The notes under the pieces were generated by a model. It worked only from the letters and a program-made list of their open reading frames with translations, had not been told where the DNA came from and did not search any database. Made by a program: the position numbers and the translations under genes. Positions 1-5,982 of a DNA stretch of 6,087 bases are shown here, piece after piece. Source of the stretch: Bacteroidales bacterium (lineage in GTDB: Bacteria; Bacteroidota; Bacteroidia; Bacteroidales; 4484-276); assembly GCA_029939965.1 (NCBI GenBank), contig JAOZRY010000204.1:1-6087 (forward strand), given 5' to 3'. Every line of letters starts with the position of its first letter. Position 1 is the stretch's first letter.

Positions 1-37
1 AATGGTTGTAGAACCAATATTACAAATGTGGGTATTA

Positions 38-550
38 TTACCAGTTAACAACCGTTTTATTAAAAATATCATCAACGAGATATTCAACAATTTGTTTAAC
101 GAGTCCATCGGAAACACTTGTTAAATCCTGAGTACTTGGATAATCTTCGTATCGTGTAAAACTTTGGCTGGTAAAACTCTGAGATTCATCAAAATTGTTG
201 ATAAAGGTTACTTTAATTGTAATGGTTAATCTGTTCATGGCCGCCACATCGTCGCTCTGGATAGCAACCGGGCGGGTATTATAACCCGTAATCTCTCCTT
301 CAAGTGTCATGTCGCCGTCATTGTTTACCAATATCAAGCTGGTTTGCGATTGGAACTTATTACGCAACCCATCCGTAAATTCCTGGCTCAACATTGGGTT
401 TATTAATGGAGCATTATTCGGAAACTGACTTATGTGAATTGTCTTTACCTCCGGCGGAATTGATGCTCCTGTAAAACTGTAGTTCATGCTGCATGAAATT
501 ACTATAAGCGTTAAGCATGTGGCGATAAAATATTTTGCTGTTTTAATCAT
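38..550 (-). CDS. lptE: LPS assembly lipoprotein LptE (LptE family, Bacteroidota type)
   Basis: Predicted outer-membrane lipoprotein that partners the LptD barrel and helps insert lipopolysaccharide into the outer leaflet. The 170-residue protein has a basic start (MIKTAK), a hydrophobic stretch at about residues 7-19 and a lipobox V-I-S-C with Cys20 as the lipidation site. The segment after it (YSFTGASIPPEVKTI) and the strand-rich middle with NRLTITIKV are hallmarks of Bacteroidota LptE; length is normal. The ATG at 548-550 gives a complete signal peptide and lies 9 bp after the stop of the sigma-54 activator, so the two are probably co-transcribed. No Shine-Dalgarno site is visible, which is usual in this phylum. 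Positions 1-37 beyond the stop show no start of another gene; in relatives a TPR gene and secG often follow. The family call is firm; the LptD partnership is inferred from the family. Confidence 0.9.
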   Translation of the reverse strand: MIKTAKYFIATCLTLIVISCSMNYSFTGASIPPEVKTIHISQFPNNAPLINPMLSQEFTDGLRNKFQSQTSLILVNNDGDMTLEGEITGYNTRPVAIQSDDVAAMNRLTITIKVTFINNFDESQSFTSQSFTRYEDYPSTQDLTSVSDGLVKQIVEYLVDDIFNKTVVNW

Positions 551-559
551 CTGAGTAAG

Positions 560-1786
560 TTAACTGATATCATATTCTTTTATTTTACGATAAAGTGTAC
601 GCTCAGAAATCCCCAAATCAAGTGCTGCAGCTTTCCTTTTTCCTCTGTGCTTTTCGAGTGCTCTCTTAATGAGGTCAACCTCTTTTTTGGCAATCGAAAG
701 TGATTCCTCAGCTTCATCAGAATCCTGAATGGTTGCTTCCTGAAAGGGTTCAAAATCAGTTTGAACTTCAATTTCATTTTCATCAGCCTTGGTATTGCTG
801 ATTTCGTGATAAAGTTTTTTTATTAATTGCGGATTACTTTCCTGGATATCAGATGTTTTTTTGCTTTGCATTATTTCGAGCATAGTTCGTTTCAATTCAT
901 TAACATCATTTCGCATCTCGAACAAGATTTTATAAAGTATGTCTCGTTCTGTCATATCCTTGTTTGCATCTCCTTTGGAGTATAGTACCGGAAGTTTTGG
1001 GATATATGCCTCAGGTAGATATTTCATAAGTGTTTGGTCACTTACTTCACGATCATTCTCGATAATTGAAATTTGCTCAGTAATATTTTTTAGTTGCCGT
1101 ACATTTCCATCCCATCTGTAATTGTTGAGAACCACAACGGCATCACGGGTTAATTTTAATGTGGGCATACGATATTTTTCGGCAAAATCGTGAGCAAACT
1201 TTCTGAACAGTAAATGGATATCTTCCTTGCGTTCGCGCAGTGGAGGAATAAAAATCGGAACTGTACTCAATCGGTAATACAAATCCTGTCGGAATTTACC
1301 GTTGTCGATAGCTTCGGGAATATTAATGTTGGTAGCGGCAATTATACGTACATCCGTTTTTATAACTTTTGATGAACCTACCTTAAAAAATTCACCGCTT
1401 TCGAGTACACGCAGCAACCTTACCTGTGTAGAAACAGGCAGTTCAGCTACTTCATCCAAAAATATTGTACCTCCATCCGACACCTCAAAATACCCCTTTC
1501 GAGCTTCATAAGCCCCTGTAAAAGAGCCTTTTTCATGTCCAAATAATTCGGAGTCGATGGTGCCTTCGGGGATAGCCCCACAGTTTACGGCAATATATTT
1601 ACCATGCTTTCGCGAGCTCATTTGATGAATTATTTTTGGGAAAACCTCTTTTCCTGTTCCACTTTCGCCGGTGATTAAAACAGTTAAATCGGTGGGAGCA
1701 ACTTGTGTAGCAATATCGATGGCCCGATTTAAAACGGGATTGTTACCAATAATACCAAATCGTTGCTTTATAGTTTGTAATTCCAT
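560..1786 (-). CDS. Sigma-54-dependent transcriptional activator, AAA+ domain plus Fis-type HTH, no receiver domain
   Basis: Bacterial enhancer-binding protein that uses ATP hydrolysis to open promoters held by sigma-54 RNA polymerase. Of 408 residues, about 11-240 form the AAA+ domain: Walker A GESGTGKE (40-47), the sigma-54 contact loop as GSFTGA (87-92, Ser for the usual Ala), Walker B GGTIFLDEV (105-113), sensor I ATN (151-153), FRQDLYYRL (165-173) and sensor II region WDGNVRQL (225-232). A linker of about 125 residues follows, with a likely coiled coil at 279-308 and an acidic stretch at 333-363. A Fis-type helix-turn-helix ends the protein (367-408). The AAA+ domain begins almost at the N terminus, so there is no receiver, PAS or GAF sensor; control must come through expression, the linker or a partner. 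The family call is certain. The regulon is unknown; conserved linkage to lptE suggests an envelope role, which is inference. Confidence 0.95.
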   Translation of the reverse strand: MELQTIKQRFGIIGNNPVLNRAIDIATQVAPTDLTVLITGESGTGKEVFPKIIHQMSSRKHGKYIAVNCGAIPEGTIDSELFGHEKGSFTGAYEARKGYFEVSDGGTIFLDEVAELPVSTQVRLLRVLESGEFFKVGSSKVIKTDVRIIAATNINIPEAIDNGKFRQDLYYRLSTVPIFIPPLRERKEDIHLLFRKFAHDFAEKYRMPTLKLTRDAVVVLNNYRWDGNVRQLKNITEQISIIENDREVSDQTLMKYLPEAYIPKLPVLYSKGDANKDMTERDILYKILFEMRNDVNELKRTMLEIMQSKKTSDIQESNPQLIKKLYHEISNTKADENEIEVQTDFEPFQEATIQDSDEAEESLSIAKKEVDLIKRALEKHRGKRKAAALDLGISERTLYRKIKEYDIS

Positions 1787-1812
1787 TGGCTTTGTGTTTA
1801 TGAATTTTTATG

Positions 1813-1820
1813 CAAAGATA
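1813..1820 (-). promoter_or_regulatory. Candidate Bacteroidota -7 box upstream of the sigma-54 activator gene
   Basis: The minus strand reads TATCTTTG, an exact fit to the TAnnTTTG -7 consensus of the Bacteroidota primary sigma factor. It ends 26 bp before the ATG, which would give a leader of about 20 nt. The nearest TTTG that could act as a -33 element is only 13 bp upstream, shorter than usual, so the -33 part is not supported. The hpt promoter has the same 11-nt context, TTTATCTTTGC. Confidence 0.55.
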
Positions 1821-1860
1821 AATAAAACTTTGTCAAATATTCAGTTTCAGCTCCCTCACC

Positions 1861-1918
1861 TGTCATCGTGTCATAGTTTGTTTATAATGATGAAATGCGA
1901 CAATGATGAAATGCTAAA
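1861..1918 (+). repeat. Dispersed intergenic repeat, copy 1: inverted octamer words, conserved head, short octamer tail
   Basis: Positions 1869-1903 match 5983-6018 in the same orientation with about 32 of 36 aligned positions identical, including a 22-nt exact core (1882-1903 against 5997-6018). The right part reads as 8-bp words: ATGATGAA (1887-1894), ATGCGACA (1895-1902), ATGATGAA (1903-1910) and ATGCTAAA (1911-1918). The left part has two related octamers, TGTCATCG (1861-1868) and TGTCATAG (1869-1876), that resemble the words on the opposite strand. The segment 1863-1874 is complementary to 1895-1906 at 9 of 12 positions, so an imperfect hairpin is possible. The repeat lies in a gap, clear of both flanking genes. 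No known element name is claimed. Confidence 0.75.
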
Positions 1919-2057
1919 ATATTCCTTATTGGTTAAGCTAATGATATTAAATAGCTTATGTAAAATAATGTTTTATTTTCTATTTTGGTTATTGTTTACA
2001 TTATGCATTGAATCATTGAAGCATTTTTGTGTGTTCCACTAAATTCGCAGTAGAACC

Positions 2058-2636
2058 TTATCTCTTATTCGTTTTCAGGAAAGAGGAAGATAATAAGAAA
2101 TAAATTTTTGAAAGCAGATATCCTAATAAACCTCCTATACAGGCACCAGCCAATACATCGCCCGGAAAATGAACACCAAGGTATATTCTTGAATAAGCCA
2201 CAAGACCTGCCCAAAAAAGGATGAGTAAAGTGAAATATGAATATTTGTTTTTGAAAAAAGGGATGAGAAAAACAGCAAGTGAAAAAGAGTTAGAGGCATG
2301 TGAAGAAACAAATCCATACCGTCCGCCACAATGATCTTTTACAATATGAACAAGTAATTGCAATTCGCTTTTGTGGCATGGTCTGGGACGCTCGAAATTG
2401 TTTTTTAGGAAAACAGTTAGCTGGTCGCTCATGGTAATTAAAATGGCTATCAAAACCAGTATCAACCACCATTGCCGGCGATATTCTTTAATAACAAGAT
2501 AGAGCAGAAAAACATATAAAGGTATCCAAATAAGCCGGTCGCTAATCCAGTACATCAAAAAATCGAAAAAAGTATTATGCATTCCGTTCAGGAATAAAAA
2601 AGCTTTAGTATCGATATTGTTGAGCGTTTCTAACAA
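2058..2636 (-). CDS. PAP2-family membrane phosphatase
   Basis: Integral membrane phosphatase of the PAP2 superfamily, which removes phosphate from lipid phosphates such as phosphatidate, undecaprenyl pyrophosphate or lipid A. All three catalytic motifs are present in 192 residues: K78-x6-R85-P86, S111-S112-H113 within GGRYGFVSSHAS, and S149-R150-x5-H156-x3-D160. Hydrophobic stretches at about 36-50, 56-74, 106-127, 134-150 and 159-183 fit the usual multi-pass topology. The start is TTG at 2634-2636: the family normally begins with a short helix before LFLFLNG, as here (LETLNNIDTKAFLFLNG), whereas the first in-frame ATG (residue 19, 2580-2582) would remove it. The start lies 13 bp after the obgE stop, so co-transcription is likely. 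The substrate cannot be read from the sequence; an undecaprenyl-PP or lipid A role is possible. Confidence 0.92.
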   Translation of the reverse strand: MLETLNNIDTKAFLFLNGMHNTFFDFLMYWISDRLIWIPLYVFLLYLVIKEYRRQWWLILVLIAILITMSDQLTVFLKNNFERPRPCHKSELQLLVHIVKDHCGGRYGFVSSHASNSFSLAVFLIPFFKNKYSYFTLLILFWAGLVAYSRIYLGVHFPGDVLAGACIGGLLGYLLSKIYFLLSSSFLKTNKR

Positions 2637-2649
2637 GGGTTGGAGCTGA

Positions 2650-3639
2650 TTACTTGTTTAACTCTCGCCAGATTAAATCTTTCAATTTTGTTAAACCAAC
2701 ATTTGTAAATGATGATATGAAAATAAAAGGAACTGCAGGTAGATCTTTTTTAATTTCATCCATCAATTCCTGATCGAGCATATCGGTTTTTGTAATGGCC
2801 AAAATTTTGGATTTATCCAATAACTGGGGGTTAAACTGTTTGAGTTCATTAAGTAAGATATGATACTCTTTTCGGATATCTTTTGAATCGGCCGGAACTA
2901 AAAACAGCAAAATCGAATTTCGTTCTATGTGTCGCAAAAACCTTAATCCCAGTCCTTTTCCTTCGTGAGCACCTTCGATAATACCAGGAATATCGGCCAT
3001 AACAAACGACTTATGCTCGTAATAACCAACAATACCCAAATTTGGTTTTAGTGTAGTAAAAGGATAATCAGCAATTTCAGGCGTAGCCGCTGAAAGCACT
3101 GATAGTAGCGTTGATTTTCCGGCATTTGGGAATCCAACCAGACCAACATCAGCGAGAAGCTTCAATTCAAGAATCTTCCATTCCTCCTGTCCATCTTCAC
3201 CGGGTTGCGAAAATTTGGGAGCTTGCATTGTAGAAGATTTAAAATGATCATTCCCCTTACCGCCTCTTCCACCAGCCAACAAAACTTTTTCTTCACCATC
3301 ATAAGTAATTTCAAACTCCACCTGATCGGTTTCAAAATCGCGTGCTACAGTTCCAAGCGGTACTTCAAGAATCACATCATCGCCAAACGCACCGGTTTTT
3401 AGCTGTCCTGCACCATTACCACCACGATCAGCAATTACGTGTTTTGTGTATTTCAGGTGCAACAAAGTCCATAGTTGTTGATTTCCCCGCACAATTATGT
3501 GCCCTCCACGACCACCATTTCCACCATCGGGACCACCTTTGCTAGTGCTCCTCGAACGCAAAAAGTGAGCTGAACCTGCACCACCAGCTCCTGATCGACA
3601 ATTAATTTTTACATAATCAACAAAATTTGAATTACCCAT
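2650..3639 (-). CDS. obgE: GTPase ObgE/CgtA
   Basis: Essential Obg-family GTPase that binds the large ribosomal subunit and links ribosome assembly to guanine-nucleotide levels. The glycine-rich Obg domain occupies about residues 3-160 (SGAGGAGS, KGGPDGGNGGRGG, AGGRGGKGN). The G domain follows: G1 GFPNAGKST (169-177), switch I DYPFTTL (191-197), G3 DIPG (216-219), G4 TKTD (283-286, Thr for the canonical Asn) and G5 ISS (308-310). At 329 residues it ends after the G domain, without the C-terminal extension seen in longer homologues; short forms are common in this phylum. Residues 27-34 read LRSRSTSK where many homologues have RREKYVPK. It lies 65 bp downstream of hpt with no clear terminator between them, and is followed by the PAP2 gene. 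A 14-bp palindrome stands 7 bp before the ATG. Confidence 0.97.
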   Translation of the reverse strand: MGNSNFVDYVKINCRSGAGGAGSAHFLRSRSTSKGGPDGGNGGRGGHIIVRGNQQLWTLLHLKYTKHVIADRGGNGAGQLKTGAFGDDVILEVPLGTVARDFETDQVEFEITYDGEEKVLLAGGRGGKGNDHFKSSTMQAPKFSQPGEDGQEEWKILELKLLADVGLVGFPNAGKSTLLSVLSAATPEIADYPFTTLKPNLGIVGYYEHKSFVMADIPGIIEGAHEGKGLGLRFLRHIERNSILLFLVPADSKDIRKEYHILLNELKQFNPQLLDKSKILAITKTDMLDQELMDEIKKDLPAVPFIFISSFTNVGLTKLKDLIWRELNK

Positions 3640-3646
3640 TATAAAA

Positions 3647-3660
3647 TAATTTCGAAATTA
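3647..3660. promoter_or_regulatory. Perfect 14-bp palindrome just upstream of obgE
   Basis: The sequence TAATTTCGAAATTA is its own reverse complement and lies 7 bp upstream of the obgE ATG (3637-3639), in the 65-bp hpt-obgE gap. It could be a dimeric regulator site or a small structure near the start codon. Its left part (TAATTTCG, read on either strand) is one base from TAnnTTTG, so it may overlap a weak -7 box. No function is demonstrated. Confidence 0.4.
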
Positions 3661-3704
3661 GTTTTTAACAACAATGAATTAATGCGTTGGCCATCATCAT
3701 TTGT

Positions 3705-4241
3705 TTATTCTTTCAATTTATAAATATCGGATAAATTTCGGCCAAACCCATCATAATCCAACCCATATCCAACAATAAAATCATTAGGGATTTCCATACC
3801 AATGTAATCAATTGGGAAATCTTTTTGAAACGCATTCGGCTTAAATAGTAATGTGGCAAGCTTTACTTCTTTAGCCTCCAGCTTCATTAATTTGGGAATT
3901 GTACTGGCCATTGTAATTCCGGTATCAATAATATCTTCAACAATAATTACAGTTCTGTTATGCAATACTTCATCAAGCCCGATAATTTCGCGAACTACCG
4001 AAGTAGTTTTTGTGCCAACATAGGATGAAAGTTTTACAAATGAAACTTCGCAATCAAAATCAAATCGCCTCATAAGATCGGCTGCAAACACAAAAGCTCC
4101 ATTCAAAACAACCAAAAACAGAGGTTGTTTATCCTTTACATCAGCTGCAATAATTTTTGCCATCTTGTCGATAGCTTTTTGTATTTCTTCGTTAGTTATA
4201 AAAACCTCAAAGGTTTTGTCGTGAACTGTTACATCATTCAT
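3705..4241 (-). CDS. hpt: Hypoxanthine phosphoribosyltransferase
   Basis: Cytosolic purine-salvage enzyme that joins hypoxanthine (often also guanine) to PRPP, giving IMP or GMP. In 178 residues the type I phosphoribosyltransferase features are clear: the VLNGAF loop (45-50), the flexible-loop region KLSSYVG (70-76), the PRPP-binding motif VIIVEDIIDTGITM (98-111) with the E102-D103 acidic pair, the base-contacting lysine in LLFKP (Lys134), and the family tail FIVGYGLDYDGFGRNL (155-170). Length is normal. The ATG at 4239-4241 fits the N terminus of the family and lies 26 bp after a good -7 box. The gene is divergent from purE and leads the probable hpt-obgE-PAP2 unit. In many Bacteroidota adk lies between hpt and obgE; here it is absent. 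Base preference (hypoxanthine against guanine) cannot be settled by eye. Confidence 0.96.
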   Translation of the reverse strand: MNDVTVHDKTFEVFITNEEIQKAIDKMAKIIAADVKDKQPLFLVVLNGAFVFAADLMRRFDFDCEVSFVKLSSYVGTKTTSVVREIIGLDEVLHNRTVIIVEDIIDTGITMASTIPKLMKLEAKEVKLATLLFKPNAFQKDFPIDYIGMEIPNDFIVGYGLDYDGFGRNLSDIYKLKE

Positions 4242-4266
4242 TTCTCAAGTTTTAGAATAATTATCG

Positions 4267-4274
4267 CAAAGATA
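4267..4274 (-). promoter_or_regulatory. Candidate -7 box of the hpt promoter
   Basis: The minus strand reads TATCTTTG, an exact TAnnTTTG match ending 25 bp before the hpt ATG, in the same TTTATCTTTGC context as the sigma-54 activator promoter. A TTTG on the minus strand at 4299-4302 lies 24 bp upstream, a little far for a standard -33 element. The implied leader is about 20 nt. Confidence 0.6.
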
Positions 4275-4309
4275 AACCTAAAACCCAAGTATAGATTTCA
4301 AATAAGTAT

Positions 4310-4317
4310 TAAATTTG
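4310..4317 (+). promoter_or_regulatory. Candidate -7 box of the purE-pyrE promoter
   Basis: The plus strand reads TAAATTTG, a TAnnTTTG match ending 29 bp before the purE ATG at 4347. No clear TTTG -33 element is seen about 20 bp upstream, where it would fall between the two divergent promoters. The spacing to the start codon is close to that of the other two candidates in the window, which supports both the promoter and the chosen purE start. Confidence 0.5.
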
Positions 4318-4346
4318 CGCTCCACAACAATAAAATCGAAATCAAA

Positions 4347-4850
4347 ATGATTCCACAGGTAAGTATAATTATGGGCAGTACTTCGGATTTGCCGGTAATG
4401 GAAGGGGCTGCAAAAGTATTAAACGAATTGCAAATACCTTTTGAGATGAATGCACTTTCGGCACACCGGACACCCGAAAAAGTTGAACAATTTGCCAAAT
4501 CAGCAAAAGATCGTGGGATTAGTGTTATTATAGCCGGTGCCGGCATGGCTGCTCATTTGCCCGGTGTTATAGCTGCCATGACTCCGATTCCGGTAATTGG
4601 TGTTCCCATAAAAGCTACATTAGAAGGGTTAGATTCGTTGTTGGCTATTGTTCAAATGCCACCCGGTATTCCAGTTGCCACCGTAGCAATAAATGGCGCA
4701 AGAAATGCAGGAATTCTAACTGCACAAATTCTGGCAACTGCCGATGATAAATTAATGAAAAAGGTTATCGACTTTAAAGAAAACCTCAAAGAAAAAATTA
4801 TTTTGGCAAACAAAGATCTTTCGGCTGTAAAGTATGAATTTAAGGTTTAA
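4347..4850 (+). CDS. purE: N5-carboxyaminoimidazole ribonucleotide mutase (class I PurE)
   Basis: De novo purine enzyme that converts N5-CAIR to CAIR. The 167-residue protein carries the class I signatures: MGSTSDLPVM (9-18), SAHRTPE (38-44) with the likely catalytic His40, GAGMAAHLPG (64-73), LDSLLAIVQMPPGIPV (95-110) and GARNAGILTAQ (117-127). The reading frame stays open upstream to 4125, but that extension would run antisense into hpt and across the promoters. The ATG at 4347 places the conserved VSIIMGS strand at residues 5-11, as in the family, and sits 29 bp after a -7 box. The class I type implies that a PurK partner makes N5-CAIR; purK is not in the window. The gene leads the purE-pyrE-SRPBCC unit, with 33 bp to pyrE. 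Confidence 0.96.
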   Translation: MIPQVSIIMGSTSDLPVMEGAAKVLNELQIPFEMNALSAHRTPEKVEQFAKSAKDRGISVIIAGAGMAAHLPGVIAAMTPIPVIGVPIKATLEGLDSLLAIVQMPPGIPVATVAINGARNAGILTAQILATADDKLMKKVIDFKENLKEKIILANKDLSAVKYEFKV

Positions 4851-4883
4851 AAATAAACACCAATCCTTTCAACTTCACCACAC

Positions 4884-5528
4884 ATGACTGTTAATGAAGA
4901 AACTGCATTAAAAATTGCTGAATCCCTGCTTCAGATTAATGCCATTAAGTTAAATTTGCAGAAACCGTACACATGGGCATCGGGATGGAAATCGCCGATT
5001 TATTGCGATAATAGAATAACCATTTCTTTTCCAAAAATTAGAAATTATATCCGGCAGCAATTTGTTAAAATAATCGCCGAAGAATTTGGTGATGTTGATG
5101 TAATTGCAGGAGTGGCAACCGGAGGGATTCCACATGGCATTCTTGTAGCTCAGGATCTGGGACTTCCTTTTGCGTATGTCCGGGGTGCAAGCAAAGGGCA
5201 TGGCCTCACCAACAGGGTTGAAGGAATAATAGAATCGGGGCAGCGCGTAATCATAATCGAAGATTTGATTTCGTCGGGTGGAAGCGGTCTTAGTGCTGTT
5301 AATGCTGTTAGCGAATTGGGAGCCAACGTAAAAGGTCTTCTGGCAATATTTTCTTATGGTTTTAAAATTGCCGATGACAAATTTGAAGATGCATCTTGTA
5401 GAGTATTTGCATTAAGCGACTACAATCATTTGCTCAGCCAGGCAATTACCGACAACTACATCAGGGAAGAGGATGTGGATATTTTAAAAAAATGGAGAGA
5501 AAATCCTGAGAAATGGACAGGAAAATAA
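4884..5528 (+). CDS. pyrE: Orotate phosphoribosyltransferase
   Basis: Pyrimidine enzyme that converts orotate and PRPP to orotidine 5'-monophosphate. In 214 residues I see the substrate-binding segment WASGWKSPIYCDNR (31-44), the GVATGGIPHG loop (76-85), the catalytic flexible loop YVRGASKGHG (98-107, with Arg100, Lys104 and His106), and the PRPP motif VIIIEDLISSGGSGL (122-136) with the acidic pair E126-D127. The loop has Gly101, where a basic residue is common in other bacteria; the other loop residues are kept. Length is normal. The ATG at 4884 follows purE by 33 bp and an SRPBCC-like gene starts 6 bp after the stop, so all three are probably one transcript. Partner gene pyrF is not in the window. 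Confidence 0.97.
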   Translation: MTVNEETALKIAESLLQINAIKLNLQKPYTWASGWKSPIYCDNRITISFPKIRNYIRQQFVKIIAEEFGDVDVIAGVATGGIPHGILVAQDLGLPFAYVRGASKGHGLTNRVEGIIESGQRVIIIEDLISSGGSGLSAVNAVSELGANVKGLLAIFSYGFKIADDKFEDASCRVFALSDYNHLLSQAITDNYIREEDVDILKKWRENPEKWTGK

Positions 5529-5534
5529 ATAATT

Positions 5535-5936
5535 ATGACAAGTTTTATTGGAAATAAATTGACCTACAGCGCAAAACCGGAACAAATTGCCGGCTTTTTT
5601 GGAGACATGCAAAATTTTAAAAAAATAATGCCTGAGCAAATCGAAAACTGGTCGGCTAATGAATCATCATGTTCTTTCTTTATCAAAAACCTGGGGAATC
5701 TCGGAATGTACAAAGGTGATTTTGATACGCCCAACCAATTTGGTTTTCCATCGAATGAACAATCAAAAGTAAAATTCACACTACTTTTCAAATACCGAGC
5801 TGAATCATCGGGTGAGGCAATGGGACATTTTGAAATTCTTGCTGAGATGAGCGCATTGGTTGAAATGATGGCTCGAAGACCATTGACTAACTTTGTGAAT
5901 ATACTTACAAAAAACTTTAGGGAAGTATGTAATTAA
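5535..5936 (+). CDS. Small SRPBCC-like (START/Bet v 1 fold) protein of unknown function
   Basis: A 133-residue soluble protein with no signal peptide or membrane segment. The opening (IGNKLTYSAKPEQIAGFFGDMQNFKKIMP) is the usual SRPBCC pattern of a first strand, then two short helices ending in FxxxMP. Alternating strands follow, and a long amphipathic helix closes the fold at about 105-130 (ALVEMMARRPLTNFVNILTKNF). The fold binds hydrophobic ligands in a cavity, but no ligand or catalytic residue can be named. The gene starts 6 bp after pyrE, a pairing I recall from other Bacteroidota (often then argH), so it is likely co-expressed with pyrimidine synthesis. argH does not follow within the remaining 151 bp. 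The fold call rests on pattern recognition rather than a profile search. Confidence 0.75.
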   Translation: MTSFIGNKLTYSAKPEQIAGFFGDMQNFKKIMPEQIENWSANESSCSFFIKNLGNLGMYKGDFDTPNQFGFPSNEQSKVKFTLLFKYRAESSGEAMGHFEILAEMSALVEMMARRPLTNFVNILTKNFREVCN

Positions 5937-5941
5937 TAGGT

Positions 5942-5981
5942 TTTACTACCATATTTAGTGGTAAACAATGATACTATTGTT
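5942..5981 (+). terminator. Weak hairpins after the purE-pyrE-SRPBCC unit
   Basis: Five bases after the SRPBCC stop, TTTACTAC (5942-5949) pairs with GTGGTAAA (5958-5965) as an 8-bp stem with one T-G pair and an 8-nt loop. A second perfect inverted repeat, AACAAT (5964-5969) with ATTGTT (5976-5981), overlaps its 3' arm by two bases, so the two stems compete. No clean T-tract follows either, so efficient intrinsic termination is doubtful. Confidence 0.35.
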
Positions 5982-5982
5982 C

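Larger units (their letters stand above)
1787..2057. other. Non-coding AT-rich gap between the PAP2 gene and the sigma-54 activator gene
   Basis: This 271-bp stretch holds the activator promoter at its left end and a repeat copy at 1861-1918. The remainder (about 1919-2057) is AT-rich with no credible gene on either strand. Two short perfect inverted repeats are visible: TAAGCTA at 1934-1940 with TAGCTTA at 1952-1958 (11-nt loop), and AAAATAA at 1962-1968 with TTATTTT at 1973-1979. Either could form a weak hairpin downstream of the PAP2 gene, but both are AT-rich and neither is followed by a convincing T-tract on the minus strand. I see no miaB, the gene often found upstream of this activator in relatives. 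Confidence 0.6.

Noticed and set aside
2..15. Small inverted repeat TGGTT-GTAG-AACCA after lptE
   Set aside because: The 5-bp stem has no T-tract after it and lies at the window edge, so it is not distinguishable from chance.
1934..1979. Two 7-bp inverted repeats as a terminator for the PAP2 gene
   Set aside because: The stems are AT-rich, the loops differ, and there is no proper T-tract on the minus strand; kept only as a note under the gap.
1671..2042. Plus-strand open frame of 123 codons over the activator start and the gap
   Set aside because: The first part is antisense to the AAA+ domain, the rest is AT-rich low-complexity sequence spanning the repeat, and the translation resembles no family.
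3665..3700. 11-codon frame (MMMANALIHCC) between hpt and obgE as a leader peptide
   Set aside because: It is very short, has no run of regulatory codons and no attenuator hairpin after it; it is probably chance.
4125..4346. N-terminal extension of the purE reading frame
   Set aside because: It runs antisense through the hpt 5' end and both promoters, has no PurE homology, and the ATG at 4347 gives the normal family length.
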